A stretch of 64,000 nucleotides of DNA, taken from Polyangium sp. y55x31. Its GTDB lineage: Bacteria > Myxococcota_A > Polyangia > Polyangiales > Polyangiaceae. Under the pieces are notes generated by a model that worked only from the letters and a program-made list of their open reading frames with translations, was not told where the DNA came from and did no database searches. Below are positions 34,786 through 43,104 of this stretch, one piece after another; the stretch's first letter is position 1, and every line of letters starts with the position of its first letter. Made by a program: the position numbers and the translations under genes. The stretch lies in the NCBI RefSeq assembly GCF_029946505.1, contig NZ_JARZHG010000003.1, positions 248,001-312,000 on the forward strand, given 5' to 3'.

Positions 34786-35538
34786 CTACCTGCGTTCGGG
34801 ACGCTGGAATATCAACTTGGCCACAATGCTCAGCAACCCGAGTCCCAAGGTGCCATGGCCTGGCGATGCGGGCGGAGGCGGCTCGACGTTGATCCACGGT
34901 CCGACATGCCTCGCGCACATCTCCGGCAGCACGCGCGAGCATTGGGCAGCGTGTGCTGCAGCGTCCGCCTTTGCGCTCGCATAAGAGTAAACCCACAGCG
35001 CCCCCTGCTGCGTGACCGCAGGCCTTTGCAACGGCCCGGCGCGGTCCAGCGGCAGTCCGGTGGCCATGCGCAATACACGCACCGTGGACGCGAATGCGCG
35101 GCCCTTCGGCAGCTCCTCGGTGTACGTCTGGAGGGTATGGGTTGCGACGAGCAAGATCCGCCCACGTCGAGCCTCATCCGCGAGCTCGCGCAGCCAGGCG
35201 ATCTGCCACGCGGCCGGAGGCCACGACGCGTGCGTCCCGTCCACGAGCAAATAGGCATTTGCTCGAACTCCCGACATCCAGAGCGCACGCACGCGTTGGC
35301 ACCCTGCCGAGTATCCGATCAACGCGACCCGCGACACCTCATGCACCCCGGCGCGCTGATGGGCGAACTCCAGCAGCTCCTCCATCATCGGCCCCTTTGC
35401 GAGGCCATCGGCGATGATGCAGGGCCGCGGTCCGAAGGCGGTCCGCAACTTCGGATCGAGGTCCCCACCCACGAGAAACGCCAAGACCAGCGGCCTCGGA
35501 TGCCCCTCTCCGGCTTGGACCAATCGAAGCGTCACCAC
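34786..35538 (-). CDS. Alpha/beta-hydrolase-like protein
   Basis: Protein of 250 residues from GTG at 35538, overlapping the previous stop by one base (TAGTG) with GGAGGT upstream. A G-x-S-x-G elbow is visible in VALIGYSAGCQRVRALWM, preceded by PLVLAFLVGGDLDPKLR and followed by LLVDGTHASWPP, which may supply the acid. The last 20 residues are hydrophobic (GLGLLSIVAKLIF). It would be the third gene of a minus-strand operon after the SpoIID-like gene. A cell-wall or lipid ester substrate is possible but not shown. Confidence 0.62.
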   Translation of the reverse strand: MVTLRLVQAGEGHPRPLVLAFLVGGDLDPKLRTAFGPRPCIIADGLAKGPMMEELLEFAHQRAGVHEVSRVALIGYSAGCQRVRALWMSGVRANAYLLVDGTHASWPPAAWQIAWLRELADEARRGRILLVATHTLQTYTEELPKGRAFASTVRVLRMATGLPLDRAGPLQRPAVTQQGALWVYSYASAKADAAAHAAQCSRVLPEMCARHVGPWINVEPPPPASPGHGTLGLGLLSIVAKLIFQRPERR

Positions 35539-36206
35539 TACCTCCGCATGGTGATGCCGATGATTGCGAGCGCCAGGACGCCCCACAGCGCTCGACCGAC
35601 GAGCCCCGTGCGCTCCCTGCTGGCCAGCTCGTGGAGCTCGACGTCGTCCCCGTAGAAGAAGCGCAAAATGGTCCGGTGATCGTATCCCTGCGCAGCCAGC
35701 CAGTTCGCGCAGTGCTGGCCAAGGCAGCCGCGGTTCCCAGGATGCGATCGAAGCGAAAGCCCGGTAGGGATGACGTCTCCCCCTCGTCTGCCGAGGTTGT
35801 AGGTCACCCAGCGTTCCGTGTTCGTGGGATCGGACCCGAGCGACCCGTCCGGCTTCCAGTAGGCGCCGGCGACGTGGTTCGCGAGGATCATCCGCCCCTG
35901 GTATCGCAGCACGATTCCCTGCGTTACCGAGGCGGCAATCACGCATTCTTCGCTCGCCCCTCGTGCGAACACCTGAAACCCTTCTCCGCTCGGGATCGGC
36001 GTCGTTCGCCCGAGCGTCGGCCGATCCCGCATCGCCCGCAGCACGAACGTCCGCGCCGCGATGGCAAGCGCCGCTTTCGCCTCGGGGTGCGCGTGCAAAT
36101 GCTCGCCCGCCACCACGCGCGGCACGTATTCGTGTTCGAGCGACAGCCATCCCGCGGTTGTGAGAACCCGCTCCGGCGCTTGGGCAGGCTCCGCTCCGAG
36201 GACCAT
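35538..36206 (-). CDS. SpoIID-like domain protein
   Basis: Protein of 222 residues from ATG at 36206, coupled to the previous stop (TGAGCATG). It matches the SpoIID domain: LEHEYVPRVVAGEHLHAHPE, AALAIAARTFVLRAM, a middle with NHVAGAYWKPDGS, and the C-terminal signature HPGNRGCLGQHCANWLAAQG then ILRFFYGDDVEL. In spore formers SpoIID is a peptidoglycan lytic transglycosylase acting on denuded glycan. The terminal helix (ALWGVLALAIIGITM) anchors it at its C-terminus. It has no clear signal peptide, which is odd for a wall enzyme. Confidence 0.75.
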   Translation of the reverse strand: MVLGAEPAQAPERVLTTAGWLSLEHEYVPRVVAGEHLHAHPEAKAALAIAARTFVLRAMRDRPTLGRTTPIPSGEGFQVFARGASEECVIAASVTQGIVLRYQGRMILANHVAGAYWKPDGSLGSDPTNTERWVTYNLGRRGGDVIPTGLSLRSHPGNRGCLGQHCANWLAAQGYDHRTILRFFYGDDVELHELASRERTGLVGRALWGVLALAIIGITMRR

Positions 36207-36208
36207 GC

Positions 36209-36706
36209 TCACACCTGCAATCCGTGCTGCACCACGAAGAGCCCGCACTCCGTCACGGGAGATGTCCCTGGATGGAGCCAAACCCGCGCCGTCGCCCGGC
36301 CCGCGTCGCTCTCGAACCGGAACGACCATCGGTCGACCGGCGCGGGATACTTCGCGACCGCCACCACCTGCCGCTTGTGAATCAGCGGCCCTACGATGAC
36401 CGTGGGCAAATCAGCCAGCACCGGGTTCTTTCCGAGCAGGCGGCGGGGGCGCGAGGCGGACGTCGCAACGGGGAGCGGCTTGGCGTGGACCGGGGCCTGG
36501 TCCTTCCGCTGGAAAATCCCAGTGGCGACCAGTGGCAGTCCACGTCCAGGGCCAGTGGACCCGGGGTGGCCCCCTCGGCGAACGTGGGCGAGCTCCTGCT
36601 CGAGCACGAGCTGCCCGGGAAAGACTCCGTCGAGCGCCGGGCACGCAGTGCGGAGACTCACGTTTGTGCCCGAGGATTGCGGGGCGGCGCGCTCGGTTCC
36701 ACTCAA
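36209..36706 (-). CDS. Hypothetical protein, first gene of the SpoIID-like operon
   Basis: Up to 165 residues; the exact start is uncertain because the first third is poor in recognisable structure. The C-terminal part (LADLPTVIVGPLIHKRQVVA, VDRWSFRFESDAGRATARVW, ECGLFVVQHGLQV) is beta-rich and clearly coding. Its stop lies two bases before the SpoIID-like start. No family recognised. Confidence 0.6.
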   Translation of the reverse strand: MSGTERAAPQSSGTNVSLRTACPALDGVFPGQLVLEQELAHVRRGGHPGSTGPGRGLPLVATGIFQRKDQAPVHAKPLPVATSASRPRRLLGKNPVLADLPTVIVGPLIHKRQVVAVAKYPAPVDRWSFRFESDAGRATARVWLHPGTSPVTECGLFVVQHGLQV

Positions 36707-37152
36707 ACCCCTGGGATTTCCCCCATCACCGCTCGGAGACCCTTGGTTTCCAGGGGTCGGATCCCAGGTAGGTCCACTTTTCGATCCACTTTTTGCGTTC
36801 CCGCCGGGGGCGGGCGCGCGATTCCCCCGCGGTTCGCGTGAACGGCCCGAGAAGCCGGTCGAAAAGTGGATCGATGACTGGACGGGCGCGGATCGACGAC
36901 GCGGCGAAACAAGGGGGCACGTTCCGGATCTCCCATTGAACGCGATAATTCACGCACGCCGCTGCAACCCGCTGATTTATCTCGCAAATAGTGCTTGCAA
37001 TCGGTTTCCGATTTCCTCAGAGTCCGGCGTCAGGAACGTTGGGAGAGGGGTCGCTCGCCAGGAGCTCGAGCCCCTTCTTCCTCTTGCTTTCACTCCACCC
37101 CACGGCGGCCGTCGCGGATGCGCGGCGCGGGGGCGGGGAGAGGAGGTCCGGC
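36707..37152. other. Intergenic region with a spaced inverted repeat
   Basis: No convincing gene. A 13-bp sequence AAAAGTGGATCGA at 36862-36874 is present inverted at 36781-36793, and a half copy (CCACTTTTCG) precedes the latter. The placement upstream of the excisionase-like gene and downstream of the divergent SpoIID operon fits an operator or recombinase site; function unproven. Confidence 0.45.
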
Positions 37153-37380
37153 ATGTCGGCGAATCGGGGAGAGGCCGAGCGGGGTCCCGTGCCGTGGGTG
37201 TCGATCGAGCGCGCGGCGGCGTTTCTCGGGTTGAGCCCGGGGGCGCTCCGCAAGTCATTGGAGCGCCGGGCCGTGCGCGTCGGCGATGGGGGGACGGAGG
37301 CGCTGCTCGACGGGGTGCGGGCGCGGAAGTTCGGGCGGCTCTGGCGGGTGAAGTTCTCGGAGGCGTGGGGCGCGCCGTGA
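37153..37380 (+). CDS. Excisionase-like helix-turn-helix protein
   Basis: A 75-residue protein starting MSANRGEAERGPVPWVSIER with GGAGAGGAGG upstream. The pattern WVSIERAAAFLGLSPGALRK followed by a short beta wing (FGRLWRVKFSEAW) is the MerR-like winged helix of excisionases. It precedes the integrase at 37403 by 22 bases, the usual order for a xis/int pair. It likely binds near an att site to set the direction of recombination. Confidence 0.75.
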   Translation: MSANRGEAERGPVPWVSIERAAAFLGLSPGALRKSLERRAVRVGDGGTEALLDGVRARKFGRLWRVKFSEAWGAP

Positions 37381-37402
37381 GCGCCCGGAAAGGAGTGGGG
37401 TC

Positions 37403-38557
37403 ATGGCGGTCCGGAAGATGACGCGGCGCGGGAAGACGTTCTTGTTCATCGATCTTCGATATCGACGGAAAGATGGCAGCAAGAACCGATTCCGCCGGGA
37501 CGCGAGGGTGCAGACGATGGCGGCGGCGCGCGCGGAGGAGAAGCGATACCTCCTGAACATCGCACAGCACGGCGAGCCGTATGCGCCGGGCGAGGCGGAG
37601 GCGGGCGCGGTGCCGCGGTCGGGGAAGACGTTTCGGGACGTCGTGGAGGAGTATCGGGCGACGTTCATGGTGACGGAGCTCAAGGTGTCGTCGCGGCGGG
37701 GGTATGCGGCGCTGCTCGAGGGGACGCTGTTGCCGAGGTTCGGCGAGCTCGCGGTCGGGAAGGTGGACGGCGCGGCGGCGGCGCAGCTCGACCTGGAGCT
37801 GTCGGAGCGGGGGCTCGCGCGGGCGACGCGGAACAATGTGCAGGTGGTGATCCGGTCGGTGCTGCGATTCGCGGTGGCGCGGAAGTATCTGCGCGCGATG
37901 CCGGAGGGGATGCCACGGCTCAAGGCGGTGGGGCAGAGCATTCTGGAGATTCCGTCGGACGAGGAGGTGGAGCGGATCCTCGCGGCCGCAAGCGAGCGGC
38001 ATCGGGTGAGCTTCGCGTTGATGGCATACGCGGGGCTGCGGCCGAACGAGGTGCGGGCGCTACGGTGGCGGGATGTGCGGCTGCGGCGGGAGGGGGAGGT
38101 CGTGGGCGGGTTCGTGAGCGTGAGGGAGGGGCGGTCGCACGGGGAGACGCACACGCCGAAGACGGGGCAGCGGGAGGTGCCGGTGGCGCCGGAGCTGGGG
38201 AGGTTGCTGGCGGGGATCGAGGGGGTCGGGGGTGCGGGGCGGGAGGAGTTTGTGGCGCTGAATGAGCGGGGGAGGGCGTGGGGGCAGTACGGGATCGTGC
38301 AGGCGTTCGAGAGGGTGCGGCGGAAGATCGGGGTTGGGGGGTGGTCGGTGTACTGTTTGCGGCACTACGCGATCACGATGTGGTTGCGGGTGGGGGTGCC
38401 GGTGCATGTCGTGCAGAGGATGGCAGGGCACAAGCATCTCGCGACGACGCAGCGGTATGTGCATCATCTGAAGGAGGATTTGGAGGAGGCGGGGAGGAGG
38501 TTGGCGAGGGGGAAGGAAAGAAGGGAGCGCGGAGCGAGGGGACCCGCGGAGGCGTGA
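37403..38557 (+). CDS. Tyrosine recombinase (integrase), nested copy
   Basis: Protein of 384 residues with AAGGAG before the ATG. Arm-binding N-terminus (FLFIDLRYRRKDGSKNRFRR), SAM-like core-binding domain and catalytic domain. Catalytic residues in view: R213 (AGLRPNEVRAL), K253 (TPKTGQREV), R320-H321 (YCLRHYAI), G342-H343 (MAGHKHL) and nucleophile Y352 (TTQRYVHHL). The first His of the HxxR box is Tyr317, as also in the 41606 enzyme. It is intact and may be active. It is the parental type of the remnants at 20271, 22226 and 38935. Confidence 0.9.
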   Translation: MAVRKMTRRGKTFLFIDLRYRRKDGSKNRFRRDARVQTMAAARAEEKRYLLNIAQHGEPYAPGEAEAGAVPRSGKTFRDVVEEYRATFMVTELKVSSRRGYAALLEGTLLPRFGELAVGKVDGAAAAQLDLELSERGLARATRNNVQVVIRSVLRFAVARKYLRAMPEGMPRLKAVGQSILEIPSDEEVERILAAASERHRVSFALMAYAGLRPNEVRALRWRDVRLRREGEVVGGFVSVREGRSHGETHTPKTGQREVPVAPELGRLLAGIEGVGGAGREEFVALNERGRAWGQYGIVQAFERVRRKIGVGGWSVYCLRHYAITMWLRVGVPVHVVQRMAGHKHLATTQRYVHHLKEDLEEAGRRLARGKERRERGARGPAEA

Positions 38558-38638
38558 GCACGTAGACGCCGACTGCCTGAACGTGCACCAGATTGTCAGC
38601 GGTCCACCTGACAAACCGTTACGTTTTGGGCGTCGTCT

Positions 38639-38937
38639 TCATTGGTCCACGATCACGGGTAGGCCCAGGCGCGCCGCGTCCTGGAGCGCTGCGCGGAGCG
38701 TCTCGACAGCGCTCGCCGCCCTTGCCGACCACGGCCTGCTCGACAGCTCCTGAAGCGCCCGCGGGGTCGAACCCACGCGCCGCTCGAAGGGCGAGCTCAT
38801 CTCAATCGGCGTGGCGAGGTCGCACGGAACCAGGAGCGTTATGCCAAGGTGCACCACCGCCGAGGGCGCGGTGCCGAAGAGGCCGAAGGGGCCGCGTTTC
38901 CGAGGTCGCGCCGCCTCCTCCAGCAGGGCCTCGCGCA
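38639..38937 (-). pseudogene. C-terminal fragment of an unknown protein cut by an integrase scar
   Basis: The minus-strand frame reads REALLEEAARPRKRGPFGLF, GTAPSAVVHLGITLLVPCDL, RVGSTPRALQELSS and AVETLRAALQDAARLGLPVI, which looks like genuine coding sequence. Its 5' side ends exactly where the integrase-derived sequence begins (38935). No start or N-terminal part is left. Family unknown. Confidence 0.5.
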
Positions 38938-39010
38938 GCGGTATGTGCATCATCTTTAAGGAGGACTTGGAGGAGGCGGGGAGACGGTTGGCAAGGGAGA
39001 GGGATGCGAG
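38935..39010 (+). pseudogene. Integrase C-terminal scar
   Basis: QRYVHHL then KEDLEEAGRRLARER aligns with residues about 350-370 of the 37403 integrase. An extra T in the CTTTAAGG stretch breaks the frame after the first block. It is the third such tail scar in the window. Confidence 0.8.
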
Positions 39011-39218
39011 GGAGCCGGGCTCAGTGCGTAAAGGGCCCGCTCTGGAGGATGCAACGTAGACTGGCCCCGACCACAGGGCATCGCTGCCAGGGCGCGTGCG
39101 GGAATGGGAGTCGAGGGTGGTCGGACCGCGCAGACAGTTGTGAGCCACATCGCACCAGTCTTTGGCATGCCGAGGTGCTTGACAGGAGTGTAGGTCATGT
39201 CCTCTCATGTGCGGATCC

Positions 39219-40415
39219 ATGGCTAGAGCGCCCCGTAAAGTCACCTCATCGGTGTTTCTCCACAGCGCATTTGATTCGAGAATCAAGTGTCGATATCTAT
39301 TCTTCACGCTGGCGATTCCGGAGTTTCTGCGGTTGGTCAAGACCGCTTACGAGGCGAACGGGGGGATCGACGGCCAGCGAGAGGCTGTGCGGACTGCTAC
39401 GGGTGTGCGTATTCGGCGTCGTATGGTTGAGGATCTGCGTGCTGGAGCGATCCTTCCGCCTATCGTGCTGGGTATGATTGCATCGAAGCAACAGGTGGCT
39501 CGCGAAGATTGGGACGATGCGTCTCTTCAAGAACTGTTGGGGAAAGTGAGCCCCCAGCTATCGATTATTGACGGCATTCAACGAACCACTGCTCTCCGCG
39601 AATCGAGCGATGGCTTTATTAGTGCGCCGATTCGCGTTGAGCTTTGGCTTGCGCCGAGTACCGAAAACCTGATCTACAGGATGCTGGTGCTCAACACAGG
39701 TCAAATACCATGGAATTTGCGCCGGCAGTTGGAGGTTGTGCACCGAGCACTCATTGCCGAGATTCAGAATAACCTGGGCGACAGCGCCAAGATCTACAAG
39801 ACCGATGACGACAAGCGGCGCACAGAGGCGGCCGAGTTCCAAGCTAATGATGTTATCGAGATGTACCTGGCGTACAAGCTACGTAAGCCGCATGTCGACA
39901 AGGAATCAGTGTTGTCGGATCAATTTAGCAAACTCGACCTAGTTGAAGCCGTATCTCATCAGAGTAGTCTGGCGGGCTTTATAGAGGCACTAAAGCTCCT
40001 CGCTAGTCTTGATAAGGTGTTTTCGCGTGCCGCTGCAAGCGTCGCCGCAAAGAATAAATTCTCGAACGGTCGCCACATCTTTGACAAAGTGTCTGCCTGC
40101 ACGGGATTCATGGCCGCATATGCGCAGCTTGTAATGGGCAAAGTTGGAATGGATCGGGATGAGGCTCAGCAGAAGCGGCGTGCTGCGCAAGCTAAGGCGA
40201 ATTGTGCGGCAATAATCGCTTCGTTGAAGAAAGAGTCTGCGGCGGCAGTGTACGCGTTCTTGGCACTGGACACTTTGGCTGAGGTTTCCGAGAAAAAGGC
40301 AGGAGCGTTGTCAATTGGGGAGCAGGAGCGAGAGCTGTTTTTGTCGGCGTTTCGGCTTCTATTCGAAGAGGGGGAGAACCTCCATAGTATGGAGCCGGCG
40401 TGGCGCAGTCAGTGA
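39219..40415 (+). CDS. DGQHR/DndB-like protein, first gene of a two-gene low-GC operon
   Basis: Protein of 398 residues from the ATG at 39219. The block PQLSIIDGIQRTTALRESSD and, later, MLVLNTGQIPWNLRRQLEVV are the hallmarks of DGQHR-type ParB/DndB-like domains, with IDGIQR in place of DGQHR at 117-122. The sequence RLVKTAYEANGGIDGQREAV precedes it, and a long helical C-terminal region follows. DndB regulates DNA phosphorothioation, and related DGQHR proteins occur in defence islands. The GC content is clearly below that of the flanking genes, and only three bases separate it from the HEPN gene. A nucleic-acid-binding sensor or regulator role is inferred. Confidence 0.72.
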   Translation: MARAPRKVTSSVFLHSAFDSRIKCRYLFFTLAIPEFLRLVKTAYEANGGIDGQREAVRTATGVRIRRRMVEDLRAGAILPPIVLGMIASKQQVAREDWDDASLQELLGKVSPQLSIIDGIQRTTALRESSDGFISAPIRVELWLAPSTENLIYRMLVLNTGQIPWNLRRQLEVVHRALIAEIQNNLGDSAKIYKTDDDKRRTEAAEFQANDVIEMYLAYKLRKPHVDKESVLSDQFSKLDLVEAVSHQSSLAGFIEALKLLASLDKVFSRAAASVAAKNKFSNGRHIFDKVSACTGFMAAYAQLVMGKVGMDRDEAQQKRRAAQAKANCAAIIASLKKESAAAVYAFLALDTLAEVSEKKAGALSIGEQERELFLSAFRLLFEEGENLHSMEPAWRSQ

Positions 40416-40418
40416 TAC

Positions 40419-41465
40419 ATGTCGCGCAATATGATACAGATTCAGGCGGACATCTTTGAAAAGCTCAGGGCGAGCATTGAGCAGGCGGGAGAGCATGGCC
40501 GGGCAATCGACATAGACAAGCCCCGTTGGATCAAGGGCAACGCGTTGGATGTGGATGCCCTGAAAAAGGCATCATTGGTCGCATCGGCGCGCGTCTCAAC
40601 GCACGGCGTGATCACGGTTTGTCGGTACGCAAATTGCGCATTTGTGGTACTTCCCGGCGAAATCGCGGGGCGAACTGGGATCCCCGATTTGCTTGAGCAG
40701 ACCGAACAAAATGCTGGGCTTCTCGCCCTTGCACTCTCGGACCCGCAGGTCATCCCCGCAGTGGAAGCACTCGCCATAGTCGACGCCGTTTTTGGTCATG
40801 CCGGAGAGTTCGAGATCGGCGAGCTTTTACCTCTGTTCAGTAATCCAGTGCTCTTCCAGTTTGCGACTCAACATGAACAGAGGAAGCCCCCAGAGTTGCT
40901 TTCCCTCGCTCAGGCGGCATGTGCGCATCAGATCCTTGAGAAGTACCCCTCGGGTTGGTTCTCTACATCCAAGACCTTATTCCAAGACATATGTCGTGGC
41001 GAAGTTGCGCGCTTCGCCGGTGATGCGCTTCTCTCTGCCACAATGGCACGCGAGAGCCATCACGCATTTCTGCAACTGTATCGTGCCTTCGAAGGCCTAT
41101 TTCGCATCATGCTAGTCCAATCATTCGCTGCAAAGGTGCGCCAAAAGCTGGATGAGCATATGATGACCATTTCGCATGCGCTGGTCGATGAATTGACGTG
41201 GCGAATGCGTGACGATGTTGCGTTTCAGAAGTTGGTGGGCCTGATAGATGAGGTTGAGGCGAAAAGAATTGCCGATCGTCTCGGCGTGGCCCCAGACAAG
41301 ATAGTGAAGACCGTGTACGAGACGCGAAACCGGATTGCTCACGGTAGTATCCTGTATCGACCGCCGTCCCTTACGGCAGCCTTTATCGAGGGCTGCTTGT
41401 TGCTATTGCAGCAAGCGTTTGTTGTTGTTCGCGTTGCCGAATCATGGATTCCGGAAACGATATAG
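40419..41465 (+). CDS. HEPN-domain protein (ApeA-like C-terminus)
   Basis: Protein of 348 residues. The C-terminus contains YETRNRIAHGSILYRPPS, an R-N-x-x-x-H motif (R303 to H308) typical of HEPN RNases, embedded in helices (ESHHAFLQLYRAFEGLFRIM, IEGCLLLLQQAFVVVRVAES). The N-terminal 200 residues are mixed alpha/beta and unrecognised. It follows the DGQHR-like gene by three bases, shares its low GC, and is 140 bases from the element A integrase, the classic position for defence cargo. HEPN proteins commonly cleave RNA upon infection; activity here is inferred. Confidence 0.75.
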   Translation: MSRNMIQIQADIFEKLRASIEQAGEHGRAIDIDKPRWIKGNALDVDALKKASLVASARVSTHGVITVCRYANCAFVVLPGEIAGRTGIPDLLEQTEQNAGLLALALSDPQVIPAVEALAIVDAVFGHAGEFEIGELLPLFSNPVLFQFATQHEQRKPPELLSLAQAACAHQILEKYPSGWFSTSKTLFQDICRGEVARFAGDALLSATMARESHHAFLQLYRAFEGLFRIMLVQSFAAKVRQKLDEHMMTISHALVDELTWRMRDDVAFQKLVGLIDEVEAKRIADRLGVAPDKIVKTVYETRNRIAHGSILYRPPSLTAAFIEGCLLLLQQAFVVVRVAESWIPETI

Positions 41466-41605
41466 ATGCGTGTCGTTGACGGGTGATGAAGCTCAGGTCG
41501 CCGGACTGTCGGGTGCCACATCAATCACCTGGGACCGTGCTCGCCGTATGCTACACTAAATGCCGCAGCTCTGGCCTGAGATGACCTGGGAAAGGCTCCC
41601 AAGTC

Positions 41606-42844
41606 ATGGCAGTCCGACGAACGACCCGACGGGGCATCCCCGTTCTGTTCATTGACATCCGCTACCGCCTTCCCGATGGCACCCGCCATCGATTCCGGAA
41701 AGACGCGCTATCCCCGACAGTCCCCGGCGCTCGCGCCGAGGAGAAGCGCTACCTCCTGAACATCGCCCGCTTCGGCACCCCGTACGCGCCGACAGACGAC
41801 GCACCCCCGGCAGCAGCAGCCGCCGGCTCCTCCCCGCCCGGATCCCCCACGGATCCCGCGTCCCCACCCGGACCCCCGACGAAAACCTTCGCCGAAGTCG
41901 TCACCGAATTCCGCAGCACGTACATGCTGACGGACCTGAAAGTCACGACCCGCCGCGGGTATACGTCGGTCCTCGAGCACACCCTGCTCCCGCGCTTCGC
42001 CGATCGACCCCTCGACAAGGTCGACGGCCACGCGGCCGCGGAGCTCGACCTCGAACTGTCGAAGAGCAAGTTCGCGCAAACGACCCGCAACAACATCCAG
42101 GTCGTTCTCCGCTCCGTTCTCCGCTTCGCTGTCGAGCGCGGTTACCTCGCCGATCCGCCCAAGGGCCTGCCGCGCCTCAAGCAAATCGGCCAGCGTATCC
42201 TGGAGATCCCCACCGACGACGAGGTCCACGCGATCCTCGCCGCCGCGCGCGACACGCACCGCTTGAGCTTCGCCCTCATGGCGTACGCCGGCCTTCGCCC
42301 CAACGAAGTCCGCGCGCTTCGCCGCCGCGACATGCTCCTCCGCTGGGACGACGATCGCCCCGCGGGCGGCTTCCTTTCCGTCCGCGAAGGTCGCTCCCAC
42401 GGCGAGCTTCACACGCCGAAGACAGGCCAACGCGAGATCCCCATCGCGCCCGAGCTCGCGCGGCTCCTCGCGCCGATCGAGCGCGGCTCACGCGACGGTC
42501 ACCTCGCGCTGAACGAGCGAAGCAGACCGTGGGGGCAGTACGGCCTCACGCAAGCCTTCGAGCGCGTGCGCGACCGCGCCGGGCTCGGCGGCTGGTCGAT
42601 CTACGCGCTCCGGCACTACGCGATCACGTCCTGGCTCCGCGCCGGGGTGCCCGTACACGTCGTCCAGCGGATGGCAGGTCACAAGCACCTGGCCACCACG
42701 CAACGTTACGTGCATCACCTCAAGGAGGACCTGGAGGAGGCGGCCCGCCGGCTCACCCTGGCCTCCGAGGGCAAACGGGGTGGGGGCAACAGTGGGGCAA
42801 CGGGTTCCGAGGGTTCGGCGGGGCAGCGCGGTAGGAAGCGCTAA
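41606..42844 (+). CDS. Tyrosine recombinase (integrase) of element A
   Basis: Protein of 412 residues, related along its whole length to the 37403 enzyme, with an added Pro-rich insert near residue 75-95 (GSSPPGSPTDPASPPGPPTK). Catalytic set intact: GLRPNEVRALRRRD, HTPKTGQREIPI, YALRHYAITSWL, MAGHKHLATT and QRYVHHL with the nucleophile tyrosine. Its C-terminal codons (GNSGAT) contain an arm-type GGGGCAACAG repeat. The stop lies 14 bases from the tRNA-derived att core at 42859, the usual placement of an integrase in a tRNA-integrated element. Likely active. Confidence 0.93.
   Translation: MAVRRTTRRGIPVLFIDIRYRLPDGTRHRFRKDALSPTVPGARAEEKRYLLNIARFGTPYAPTDDAPPAAAAAGSSPPGSPTDPASPPGPPTKTFAEVVTEFRSTYMLTDLKVTTRRGYTSVLEHTLLPRFADRPLDKVDGHAAAELDLELSKSKFAQTTRNNIQVVLRSVLRFAVERGYLADPPKGLPRLKQIGQRILEIPTDDEVHAILAAARDTHRLSFALMAYAGLRPNEVRALRRRDMLLRWDDDRPAGGFLSVREGRSHGELHTPKTGQREIPIAPELARLLAPIERGSRDGHLALNERSRPWGQYGLTQAFERVRDRAGLGGWSIYALRHYAITSWLRAGVPVHVVQRMAGHKHLATTQRYVHHLKEDLEEAARRLTLASEGKRGGGNSGATGSEGSAGQRGRKR
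42783..42801 (+). promoter_or_regulatory. Arm-type repeat inside the integrase C-terminus
   Basis: GGGGCAACAGTGGGGCAAC lies 58 bp left of the att core. The same sequence is at 43050-43070 on the right of this core and at 25960-25980 right of the other core. Confidence 0.55.
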
Positions 42845-42858
42845 CCCCGCGGAATCAT

Positions 42859-42904
42859 TGGCACCCCCGGCAGGAATCGGACCTGCGACCTTCGGTTTAG
42901 GAAA
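42859..42904 (-). other. Right attachment site: second 3' half of tRNA-Arg(CCU)
   Basis: Identical over 46 bases to 25771-25816 and in the same orientation. The tRNA 5' half is again absent, so an intact tRNA-Arg(CCU) gene should lie beyond the window or have been lost. With arm repeats on both sides and the integrase 14 bases away, this is the junction of element A and a following related element B. Confidence 0.87.
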
Positions 42905-43049
42905 CGGCTTAGGTAGCTTCTAGCAGCACCCTCGAACCACACGGAGATCAGCAGCAAAACAGCGGTGATCCCGGCCGTTCTGCGAGATCGAGGGGGCGAG
43001 GTGAAGCTGACCGAGACGAGACGCTCCAAGACCCTCCGGTGCGCACGTT

Positions 43050-43070
43050 GGGGCAACAGTGGGGCAACAG
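43050..43070 (+). promoter_or_regulatory. Arm-type repeat GGGGCAACAGTGGGGCAACAG
   Basis: It lies 146 bp right of the second att core, the same distance as the copy at 25960 from the first core. The intervening sequences are also recognisably similar (for example ...AAAACAG... and GCGAGATCGAGGGGGCG against GCGATCGCGAGGGGGTG). Confidence 0.6.
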
Positions 43071-43104
43071 ATGCGTGGAAACGGCAGCGGTCTTTTCAAC
43101 ACAC

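Noticed and set aside
39219..40415. Dnd phosphorothioation operon
   Set aside because: A DndB-like core is present but no DndA, C, D, E or cysteine desulphurase-like genes are in the window.
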